Positions 16,565 through 25,280 of a DNA stretch of 64,000 nucleotides are shown one piece after another. Source of the stretch: Dyella sp. ASV21 (GTDB taxonomy: Bacteria > Pseudomonadota > Gammaproteobacteria > Xanthomonadales > Rhodanobacteraceae); contig NZ_JAELTT010000001.1 in the NCBI RefSeq assembly GCF_016428975.1, positions 62,001-126,000 on the forward strand, read 5' to 3'. The notes under the pieces are model-generated. The model searched no databases and was not told the DNA's origin. It saw only the letters and a program-made list of their open reading frames with translations. Position 1 is the first letter of the stretch; every line of letters starts with the position of its first letter. The translations under genes were made by a program, and so were the position numbers.

Positions 16565-18562
16565 ATGGCTTTGGTTTCACTTCGACAGTCCCTGCGCGCG
16601 GCGTTGCTTATCAGTAGCTTCGCCGCTGCTGCTTATGCGTTTGCAGGCGTTCCGGCGTCATCGGCGGGCGCGCGCTTTGGCAATGCCACCATCGATGCAA
16701 GCTGGGCGGTTCGCGATGGCCATCTTGTCGACGTCAGCGTGGTCGATCACGTCAATGCACAGACGCTGCCGATCACCGCTCCGTTGGAGCTGACCTTCCG
16801 CGATGGCAGCAAGCTGGGTGCGGATCAGCTGAAACTGCTGTCGCCCGCCAGCACCCGCAGGCTCAAGGCGGACAAAAGCGCCTCGCGCCTTGCCGAACGC
16901 GTGCCTGGGCAAGCGACGCAACTCACGCTGGGCGACGATGCGGGGCGCTTCCGCATCGAATGGCGCTGGGTGCAACGCGAAGGCTCGGATTACCTGCGCG
17001 CGGAAGTCACCATCACCGCGCTGAAGCAGGACGAGAACATCAGCAAGGTGGCGCTGCTGCAGGCACAGGCGGCCGATGCCGAAGTGGTGGGTACGGTGCA
17101 AGGGTCGCCGGTGGTGGCGGGCCACGATTACTTTGGCTTCGAACATCCCTTGTCGTCCAGCGAGGTGCATGGCAAGCAGGTGAAGCTATGGATCGAACGC
17201 GGTCTGCCGCTGCTCAAGGGCCAGTCGATCACCTATTCGGCCGTGATCGGTGTGACGCGCGATAACCAACTGCGCCGCGATTTCCTTACTTACATCGAGC
17301 GCGAACGCGCTCATCCGTATCGCACCTTCCTCCATTACAACTCGTGGTATGACATTGGTTACTTCACGCCGTATACCGAGGCGCAGGCACTGGATCGTAT
17401 TCATGCCTTCGGTGAGGAGCTGAGCGTAAAGCGGGCAGTGAAGCTCGATTCCTACCTGTTCGACGACGGCTGGGACGACCGCAGCGGCAGTTGGCATTTC
17501 AGCAAAGACTTTCCCCACGGTTTCCTGACGTTACGCGATGCCGCAGTCAAGTACGGCGCCGCCCCGGGAATGTGGCTGTCACCGTGGGGTGGCTACGGGC
17601 CGCCCAAGCAGGACCGTGTGAAGAATGGTCAGGCGAATGGCTACGAGGTCATCGATGGCGGACTCGCCTTGTCGGGTCCCAAGTACTATCAGCGCTTCCA
17701 TGATGCGGTGCTCGACCTGGTAAAGAACGACGGCATCAACCAGTTCAAGTTCGACGGCACCGGCAATGCGGACAAGGTGTTCCCGGGCAGCCGCTTCAGC
17801 AGCGATTTCGATGCGGCGATTCAGTTGATCGACGACCTGCGTGATGCCAAGCCCGATCTCTACATCAACCTCACCACTGGCACGACCGCCTCGCCGTTCT
17901 GGTTGCGCTATGCCGATTCGATCTGGCGCGATGGCGAGGACGACGAACTCACCGGCGTGGGCAGCAAGCGTGAGCGCTGGATCACCTACCGCGATCGCGA
18001 GACGTACCACAACATCGTGGAGAAGGGACCGCTGTATCCGCTCAACTCGCTGATGCTCCACGGCATCATCTATGCGAAGGAGAATCGCAAGCTCAACACC
18101 GATCCGGGGCACGACTTCGCCAATGAAGTGCGCTCTTATTTCGGCACCGGCACTCAGTTGCAGGAGTTGTACATCACCCCGGACCTGTTGAGTGCGCAGG
18201 ATTGGGATGTGCTGGCCGAAGCCGCGCGCTGGTCGCGTGCCCATGCGGAGGTGCTGCGCGATACGCATTGGGTTGGTGGCGATCCTGGTCGTCTGGACGT
18301 CTACGGCTGGGCGTCGTGGACCCCGAAGCAGGCCATCATCACCTTGCGCAACCCGGATGCCAGGCCGCAGCTTTTCGTGCTGGATCTCGCGCGTCAGTTG
18401 GAGCTGCCGCCCGGTGCCGCCACCCGCTACAGCGCACGTAGCCCTTGGCAGGAGGACGCCAGCAAGCCCGCGCTTACGCTGGACGCAGCGCGATCGAGCA
18501 CGCTTACGCTCGCACCGTTCCAGGTGATCACGCTGGAGCTGACTCCGGAAACGCCCCGCTAG
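16565..18562 (+). CDS. Alpha-galactosidase-like (melibiase-type barrel) glycoside hydrolase, exported
   Basis: This 665-residue protein starts at ATG 16565 after an AGAGGA site and has a signal peptide (MALVSLRQSLRAALLISSFAAAAYAFA). A beta-rich N-terminal domain leads into a TIM barrel with NSWYDIGYF, LDSYLFDDGWDD, a likely nucleophile Asp397 in QFKFDGTGN and a likely acid/base Asp456 in SIWRDGEDD. This layout recalls clan GH-D alpha-galactosidases and the group often mislabelled enterotoxin in databases. Its place beside agaS suggests alpha-GalNAc or alpha-galactoside cleavage in the periplasm. I cannot place the GH family with certainty. Confidence 0.75.
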   Translation: MALVSLRQSLRAALLISSFAAAAYAFAGVPASSAGARFGNATIDASWAVRDGHLVDVSVVDHVNAQTLPITAPLELTFRDGSKLGADQLKLLSPASTRRLKADKSASRLAERVPGQATQLTLGDDAGRFRIEWRWVQREGSDYLRAEVTITALKQDENISKVALLQAQAADAEVVGTVQGSPVVAGHDYFGFEHPLSSSEVHGKQVKLWIERGLPLLKGQSITYSAVIGVTRDNQLRRDFLTYIERERAHPYRTFLHYNSWYDIGYFTPYTEAQALDRIHAFGEELSVKRAVKLDSYLFDDGWDDRSGSWHFSKDFPHGFLTLRDAAVKYGAAPGMWLSPWGGYGPPKQDRVKNGQANGYEVIDGGLALSGPKYYQRFHDAVLDLVKNDGINQFKFDGTGNADKVFPGSRFSSDFDAAIQLIDDLRDAKPDLYINLTTGTTASPFWLRYADSIWRDGEDDELTGVGSKRERWITYRDRETYHNIVEKGPLYPLNSLMLHGIIYAKENRKLNTDPGHDFANEVRSYFGTGTQLQELYITPDLLSAQDWDVLAEAARWSRAHAEVLRDTHWVGGDPGRLDVYGWASWTPKQAIITLRNPDARPQLFVLDLARQLELPPGAATRYSARSPWQEDASKPALTLDAARSSTLTLAPFQVITLELTPETPR

Positions 18563-18620
18563 GTTACTTCCCCCTGGCCGGCGCTGCCGGCCCTTGGTCG
18601 CTCCGGACTGGAGGCGGCAA

Positions 18621-18650
18621 GGCCTCGTCTCGCGACGAGGCCTTTTCTTT
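18621..18650 (+). terminator. Rho-independent terminator of the sugar island
   Basis: GGCCTCGTC-TCGC-GACGAGGCC is followed directly by TTTTCTTT. This textbook intrinsic terminator lies 58 bases after the glycosidase stop and just before the convergent carboxylase gene. Confidence 0.88.
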
Positions 18651-18654
18651 GGGG

Positions 18655-20262
<1,608 letters not shown>

Positions 20263-20347
20263 GCTGGCACGGCCGTTCGTATGGAACCATGGATGATAGC
20301 GGCCGGGGCGCGGCGGCTAAATCGGCAACGCAGCATGGCGAGCGCAC

Positions 20348-20380
20348 AAAAAAAACCGGCCGCACAAGGCGGCCGGTTTT
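20348..20380 (-). terminator. Terminator of the small lipoprotein gene
   Basis: The 8-base stem CCGGCCGC/GCGGCCGG has a 5-base loop. Reading on minus it is followed by eight consecutive Ts, and reading on plus by TTTT. It is a strong intrinsic terminator for the lipoprotein transcript and insulates the carboxylase gene. Confidence 0.85.
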
Positions 20381-20400
20381 GGATAAGTACAAAGTTGTAC

Positions 20401-20694
20401 TTAGTGACCTGCGGTCGAAGCAGCAGCCGGAGCCGGCTGTTCGGCCGGGGCCGGAGCCGGCTGTTCAGCCGGAGCAGCGGCAGGCTGCTCAGCGGCCGGG
20501 GCAGCGGCGGTCGAAGCAGCGGCAGCAGCCGGCTGTTCAGCCGGAGCAGCAGCAGCCTTCTGAGCCTGGTCAGCAGCCTGCTGAGCCTGGTCAGCCGACT
20601 TCTGAGCGTCCTGCGCGGAATCCTGCGCGCCGTTGCTGCAAGCCGCCAGCAGCGCGACGAGCGCAGAGGCGAGAAGGGTACGCGTGAACTTCAT
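20401..20694 (-). CDS. Small Ala/Pro/Gln repeat lipoprotein
   Basis: This 97-residue protein has an AAGGAG ribosome site and a clear lipoprotein signal (MKFTRTLLASALVALLAAC, lipobox LAAC, Cys19). The mature part begins with a Lys/Gln/Asp-rich stretch repeating AQ(K/Q)xADQAQ, as in an amphipathic or coiled segment. It ends with repeats of A-E-Q-P-A in Pro/Ala-rich sequence. Its composition suggests an envelope spacer or cell-wall-associated lipoprotein, loosely like Lpp. No enzyme domain is present. DNA direct repeats underlie the protein repeats, so length variation is likely. A palindrome overlaps its stop codon. Confidence 0.75.
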   Translation of the reverse strand: MKFTRTLLASALVALLAACSNGAQDSAQDAQKSADQAQQAADQAQKAAAAPAEQPAAAAASTAAAPAAEQPAAAPAEQPAPAPAEQPAPAAASTAGH

Positions 20695-20843
20695 GGTGAA
20701 TCTCCTTTGCCGTGGAATGCCGTTTGGCGGGCGTATTAATAGCGCTTTCGTGGAAAATGCGCCACATATTTGTGTAAAGAAGCGAAAACGGTTAACCCCG
20801 CTTTCATCGGCAGCCGGCTAGGCGGCTGCCGACGATAGCCTGC

Positions 20844-22028
20844 TCAGTCGAGGCATTCCACCGCAATCGCCGTGGCCTCGCCACCGCCGATGCACAGCGA
20901 GGCAACGCCACGCTTGAGGCCGCGGGTCTTGAGCGCGTTGATCAAGGTCACCACCAAGCGGGCACCGCTAGCGCCAATCGGATGGCCGAGTGCGCAGGCG
21001 CCGCCGTTGACGTTGAGCTTGTCGCGCGGGATATCCAGCTCCTTCATGGCGGCCATGGCGACCACGGCAAAGGCTTCGTTGACCTCGAACAGGTCCACGT
21101 CGCTGGCCTTCCAGCCGGCCTTCTCCAGCACCTTGTGCAGGGCGCCGACCGGGGCGGTGGTGAACCATTCCGGTTCCTGCGAGTGGGTGGCGTGAGCGAC
21201 GATGCGGGCCAGCGGCTTGAGCCCACGTGCCTTTGCGTCATCCGCCGACAGGAGCACCAGGGCTGCGGCACCGTCGGAGATGCTCGACGAGCTGGCGGCG
21301 GTGATGGTGCCGTTCTCCTTACGGAACGCCGGCTTGAGTGTCGGGATCTTGCTGACGTCCGAGCGACTGGGCTGCTCGTCGGTGTCGACCTGCACGTCGC
21401 CCTTGCGGCTGGATACGGTCACCGGAACGATTTCGCCAGCGAACGCGCCGGACTGCTGGGCGGCCTTGGCGCGCTCTACCGACTCGGTGGAGTACTGGTC
21501 CTGCGCTTCACGGGTGAAGTGATACTTGTCTGCGCACAGCTCGCCGAACACGCCCATGGCCTTGCCGTCGTAGGGATTCGTCAGGCCGTCCCAGGCCATG
21601 TGGTCGACCAGGGTGCCATCGCCGTAGCGGATGCCGGTGCGGGCATTGACCATGTGCGGGGCGTTGGTCATCGACTCCATGCCGCCGGTGACCACCACCG
21701 ACGCCGAGCCTGCCTTGATCAGGTCATGACCCAGCATGATCGCCTTCATGCCCGAGCCGCACACCTTGTTGATGGTGGTGCAGCCAGCCGCCGGCGGCAG
21801 GCCCGCGCCCAACGATGCCTGGCGCGCTGGCGCCTGGCCCAGGTTGGCGGGCAGCACGCAGCCCATGATGACTTCGCTGACATCCGCGGGGGCGACACCC
21901 GCCTGCTCCAGCGCCGCGCGGATGGCGGTAGCGCCCAGCGTGGGCGTGGGGACGCCGGTGAACTGACCGAGGAAGGAGCCAATGGCAGTGCGCTTGGCAC
22001 CGGCGATGACGACGCTGATGTCCGACAT
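20844..22028 (-). CDS. Acetyl-CoA C-acetyltransferase (thiolase)
   Basis: This 394-residue thiolase has the nucleophilic Cys90 in NKVCGSGMKA, the NVNGGACALGHPIGASGAR block and the C-terminal SLCIGGGEA catalytic Cys. Length and motifs fit the AtoB/PhaA degradative or biosynthetic acetoacetyl-CoA thiolases. It could release acetyl-CoA from the acetoacetate made by leucine breakdown, which fits the neighbouring liuA and liuB genes. It is a single-gene unit with a GGAG ribosome site. The precise chain-length specificity cannot be read directly. Confidence 0.93.
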   Translation of the reverse strand: MSDISVVIAGAKRTAIGSFLGQFTGVPTPTLGATAIRAALEQAGVAPADVSEVIMGCVLPANLGQAPARQASLGAGLPPAAGCTTINKVCGSGMKAIMLGHDLIKAGSASVVVTGGMESMTNAPHMVNARTGIRYGDGTLVDHMAWDGLTNPYDGKAMGVFGELCADKYHFTREAQDQYSTESVERAKAAQQSGAFAGEIVPVTVSSRKGDVQVDTDEQPSRSDVSKIPTLKPAFRKENGTITAASSSSISDGAAALVLLSADDAKARGLKPLARIVAHATHSQEPEWFTTAPVGALHKVLEKAGWKASDVDLFEVNEAFAVVAMAAMKELDIPRDKLNVNGGACALGHPIGASGARLVVTLINALKTRGLKRGVASLCIGGGEATAIAVECLD

Positions 22029-22253
22029 GGATATCTCCGCAAGTACTTGAAAGGGCAGGGGTGCCCGGTATTCAACCGTTCAATTATCGCAGTCCTCGGC
22101 TGACAGGGGCAAACGGGGTATATCTGACGCTGGTATGGGATGTAACGCCGGTTTCGTTGCCTTTTCGTTGTGCAACGATGGGGCCATTCGCGCGTTGCAA
22201 AGAGGCATCGGCGCGTCGTGTGGTTTGGCCATTACGCGGTAGGGGGAGCTGCG

Positions 22254-25103
22254 ATGAATACAGGTATTGGTGGTTTGCGCTATCGCCGCGGGGCGGTGCT
22301 GATGGGGCTGGCGGTTGGGCTGGCCGCATGCGGTGGTGGTGGCGGCAATACCAAGCCGACCCAGGCGCCTTCGACGCCGCCGGTGACGCCACCCTCAACG
22401 CCGCCGACGACACCCCCATCGACGCCGCCCCCTTCCTCCTCCTCGGTGGCGCAGCCGCCGATCGATGCGCAATTGAGCCTTACCAATACTTATGCGGCGC
22501 ATGCCGCGGGCTACACGGGCGCGGGTGTCACCATCGGCATCGTCGATACGGGCGTCACCTCCACCCATCCCGCCCTCGCCGGGCGCGTGGTCAAGGACCT
22601 GGTGTACGTCAACGGCAGCACCAACAACCTCAGCGTGGACGACGCCAACGGACACGGCACCTACGTTGCCGAAATCGCCGCGGGCACGCCGTTCGGGCAG
22701 TTCGCCGGAGGCATTGCGCCGGGCGCCCATATCGTTTCCGCGCGCATCATCGATGACAACGCCCCTGACGATAACGGCACGAACCCCACAAGCACCGTCA
22801 CCTCATCCGACGCCATATCGCTCAATCAGGTCAATGCCGACCTGATCGGCCAAGGCGTCAAGGTGATGAACAACTCCTGGGGCGGTATCACCTGGAGTGC
22901 GTCGGACACGGCCACCACCCAGGCCTACCATGACGCGTACAGCCCCTTCATCAACACCTGGGGTGGCCTGGTGGTGTTTGCGGCGGGCAACGATTCACAG
23001 GCCAACCCCAGCAGCATCGCCTCGCTGCCCAGCCTCGCGCCGGATCTTGAGAAAGGCTGGCTGGCCGTGGTGGCGATCAACAGCAACAATCCCACCCAGC
23101 TCGATGGTTATTCCAACAAGTGCGGCATCGCGATGAACTACTGCCTGGCCGCGCCGGGCGACGTGATCGTGAGTGGCAAGGGTGATACCAGCACGGCCAA
23201 CGAAACCTATTGGATCGTCGAGGGCACCTCGCTGGCCGCGCCGCAGGTGACTGGCGCGGCGGCCCTCGTATGGCAGGCCTATCCGTACTTCAGCAACGAT
23301 CTGGTGCGGCAGACCTTGCTGGGCACGGCCGACCCCCTGGGCGGCTCGCAGCCCAATCCCACCTATGGCTACGGCGAGCTGGATGTGGGGCGCGCGGTGA
23401 ATGGCCCCGCCCAGTTCAACTGGGGCGACGTTACCGTGAGCTTTAGCGGCAGCTCGAGCTGGAACAATGCGATCTCGGGGGCCGGTGGCCTTATCAAGCA
23501 GGGCACGGGTACGCTCACGCTGACCCAACCTTCCACCTATGCCGGCCTCACCCAGGTGCAGGGCGGTATGTTGGTGGCCAAGTCGTTGGCTTCCGGCGTG
23601 AGTATTGGCGCCCAAGGTGTGCTCAGCGGCACGCCCAACGTCAGCGGTAGCGTGAGCAATGCAGGCGTGCTGGCGGTGAGTGGCACGGATGTCACCGTAG
23701 GCGGTAACTACACCCAGACGGGTGCTGGACGGCTGGCGGTGTCGCTGGGTTCGGCGCTGCGTGTTACCGGTACGGCCAGCCTCACTGGCGGCGACCTCTA
23801 CGTAACCGGCATCAACTCGGGCTACCTGGCCAACGCCCACACCGACGTGTTGACCGCCAACGGAGGCCTCAGCGGTACCTTCTCCGCACTCAATGTAGCT
23901 ACCGGCGTGCTGTTAAGCGCTTCGCTCAACTACAACGCCACCGATGCCTGGTTGAACGTAAGCCAGGTGCAGGCGACCAACGTCACCGGCGTGACCTACA
24001 CGCCCGCCTCGTATGCGGCAGCCCAGCGAGTGGATGCGGCCTTCGCCCAGATCAACGGGCAGACAGGGCAGGCCAGCGGCGGTGCTGCGGTGCCCAGTTC
24101 CTTCGTGAACGGCGCGGCGAACTTGCAGCAGACGGCCACGACCAGTGCCTTGCAGCAATCGCTGAGCAGTCTTTCCGGCCAGATGCATGCGGCCAGCGCG
24201 GCCATGACCTTCGATGCGATGGATGCCGGTACGCGCGCGCTGTCCGGCCGCTTCGACCAACTGTCCGATGTGGCCAAAGTCGGCGGCTGGACGCAGAGCC
24301 TCGGTAACTACGGCAGCCTCAGCCGCAGCGGCTACAGCAACGTAGGCTATGACCTCACTGGCTGGATGGTGGGGCAGGATCGCCGCGTGGGGGCCAACGG
24401 CGTGTTCGGTTTCGCCGTGAGCCAGAGCCAAAACTTGGGCCGTTTGGACGAATTTGCCGATCAGGGCCGCAGTCGCGCGGTCGAGGGCATGTTCTACGGG
24501 GGCATCACGCAGAACCAGTGGTACGCCCTGGGCCGGCTGGGTGTGGGCAGCTATCAGGAGTACATGCTGCGGCATCTGGCATTGGGCGGCGACGTGCAGG
24601 CCGTGGCCAGCGACAGCAGCGGGCGTTATGGCTTGGCCTATGGCGAAAGCGGCTACCGCCTCAACATGGGCGGCGTGCGCATTACGCCTTACGTGAACGT
24701 CCAGTACGCCGCTATCCAGGCGGATGGCTTTAATGAGCTGGGCGGCGATGGCTTTGGCCTGAAGGCCGGGGCGCAGACCATCGAGCGCTGGCAGGCCGGC
24801 GCTGGTTTGCGCGCCGCGCAAGAGTGGTCGTTGCCTGGCGGGGGTAGCCTGAGCCTGCAGGGTCGGCTGTTGTGGCAACGCGCCTTCAGCATGAGCGGGG
24901 CGTTGCCTGACGCCAGCTTCACCGCACTCAACCAGTGGGCACCGGTGGGCGGTATCGGCCTGTCCCGTTACGGTGGCGAAGCGGGCCTGGATATGGCCTG
25001 GCGTTTCAGTCCGCGTGCGAGCCTGTCCCTGGGATTGACCCAGTACGTCGCCCAATACGACCGCGGCAAGATGGAAACCCTGAGCTACCGCTGGTCGTTC
25101 TAG
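22254..25103 (+). CDS. Subtilisin-type (S8) serine protease autotransporter, copy 1
   Basis: This 949-residue protein is preceded by AGGGGGAG. The N terminus looks like a lipoprotein signal (VGLAAC, Cys26) followed by a Gly run and a Pro/Thr/Ser linker. The S8 domain has the triad Asp98 (VDTG), His134 (NGHGT) and Ser326 (GTSLAAP). A passenger segment carries the autotransporter beta-strand repeat GLIKQGTGTLTLTQ, and a C-terminal autotransporter barrel of about 280 residues ends in Phe. It is expected to be surface-exposed or released. It is followed by a tandem paralogue with nearly the same domains. Confidence 0.9.
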   Translation: MNTGIGGLRYRRGAVLMGLAVGLAACGGGGGNTKPTQAPSTPPVTPPSTPPTTPPSTPPPSSSSVAQPPIDAQLSLTNTYAAHAAGYTGAGVTIGIVDTGVTSTHPALAGRVVKDLVYVNGSTNNLSVDDANGHGTYVAEIAAGTPFGQFAGGIAPGAHIVSARIIDDNAPDDNGTNPTSTVTSSDAISLNQVNADLIGQGVKVMNNSWGGITWSASDTATTQAYHDAYSPFINTWGGLVVFAAGNDSQANPSSIASLPSLAPDLEKGWLAVVAINSNNPTQLDGYSNKCGIAMNYCLAAPGDVIVSGKGDTSTANETYWIVEGTSLAAPQVTGAAALVWQAYPYFSNDLVRQTLLGTADPLGGSQPNPTYGYGELDVGRAVNGPAQFNWGDVTVSFSGSSSWNNAISGAGGLIKQGTGTLTLTQPSTYAGLTQVQGGMLVAKSLASGVSIGAQGVLSGTPNVSGSVSNAGVLAVSGTDVTVGGNYTQTGAGRLAVSLGSALRVTGTASLTGGDLYVTGINSGYLANAHTDVLTANGGLSGTFSALNVATGVLLSASLNYNATDAWLNVSQVQATNVTGVTYTPASYAAAQRVDAAFAQINGQTGQASGGAAVPSSFVNGAANLQQTATTSALQQSLSSLSGQMHAASAAMTFDAMDAGTRALSGRFDQLSDVAKVGGWTQSLGNYGSLSRSGYSNVGYDLTGWMVGQDRRVGANGVFGFAVSQSQNLGRLDEFADQGRSRAVEGMFYGGITQNQWYALGRLGVGSYQEYMLRHLALGGDVQAVASDSSGRYGLAYGESGYRLNMGGVRITPYVNVQYAAIQADGFNELGGDGFGLKAGAQTIERWQAGAGLRAAQEWSLPGGGSLSLQGRLLWQRAFSMSGALPDASFTALNQWAPVGGIGLSRYGGEAGLDMAWRFSPRASLSLGLTQYVAQYDRGKMETLSYRWSF

Positions 25104-25146
25104 CCCCCATCGCCGCCGGGGGCTCCCCTGGCCGTCGGCGGCGATG
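25103..25146. terminator. Overlapping alternative hairpins between the two protease genes
   Basis: CATCGCCGCCG (25108-25118) pairs perfectly with CGGCGGCGATG (25136-25146). Alternatively GCCCCC (25103-25108) pairs with GGGGGC (25118-25123). The two share bases and are mutually exclusive. There is no T-run; termination or attenuation is possible but unproven. Confidence 0.45.
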
Positions 25147-25280
25147 TCCGTATTTGTGCCCTTCGTAGGAATTTCCCTGCAAGTATGTGCGACGATTCGC
25201 AGGGAGGTGCTGGCGGAGTCCAGTAGGTAGCCGCCGCGCTTGGATTGCATGGAACGCCCACGGTGGGCACAGGGGAATGT

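Noticed and set aside
13360-16566. Long open frame on the minus strand opposite the TonB receptor gene
   Set aside because: It mirrors the receptor gene, lacks a ribosome site and recognisable domains, and is explained by high-GC codon bias. The plus-strand frame has a signal peptide and barrel end.
22341-22460. Repetitive Pro/Thr coding DNA as a CRISPR-like repeat
   Set aside because: The repeats are short, irregular and in frame with the protease linker; no spacers exist.
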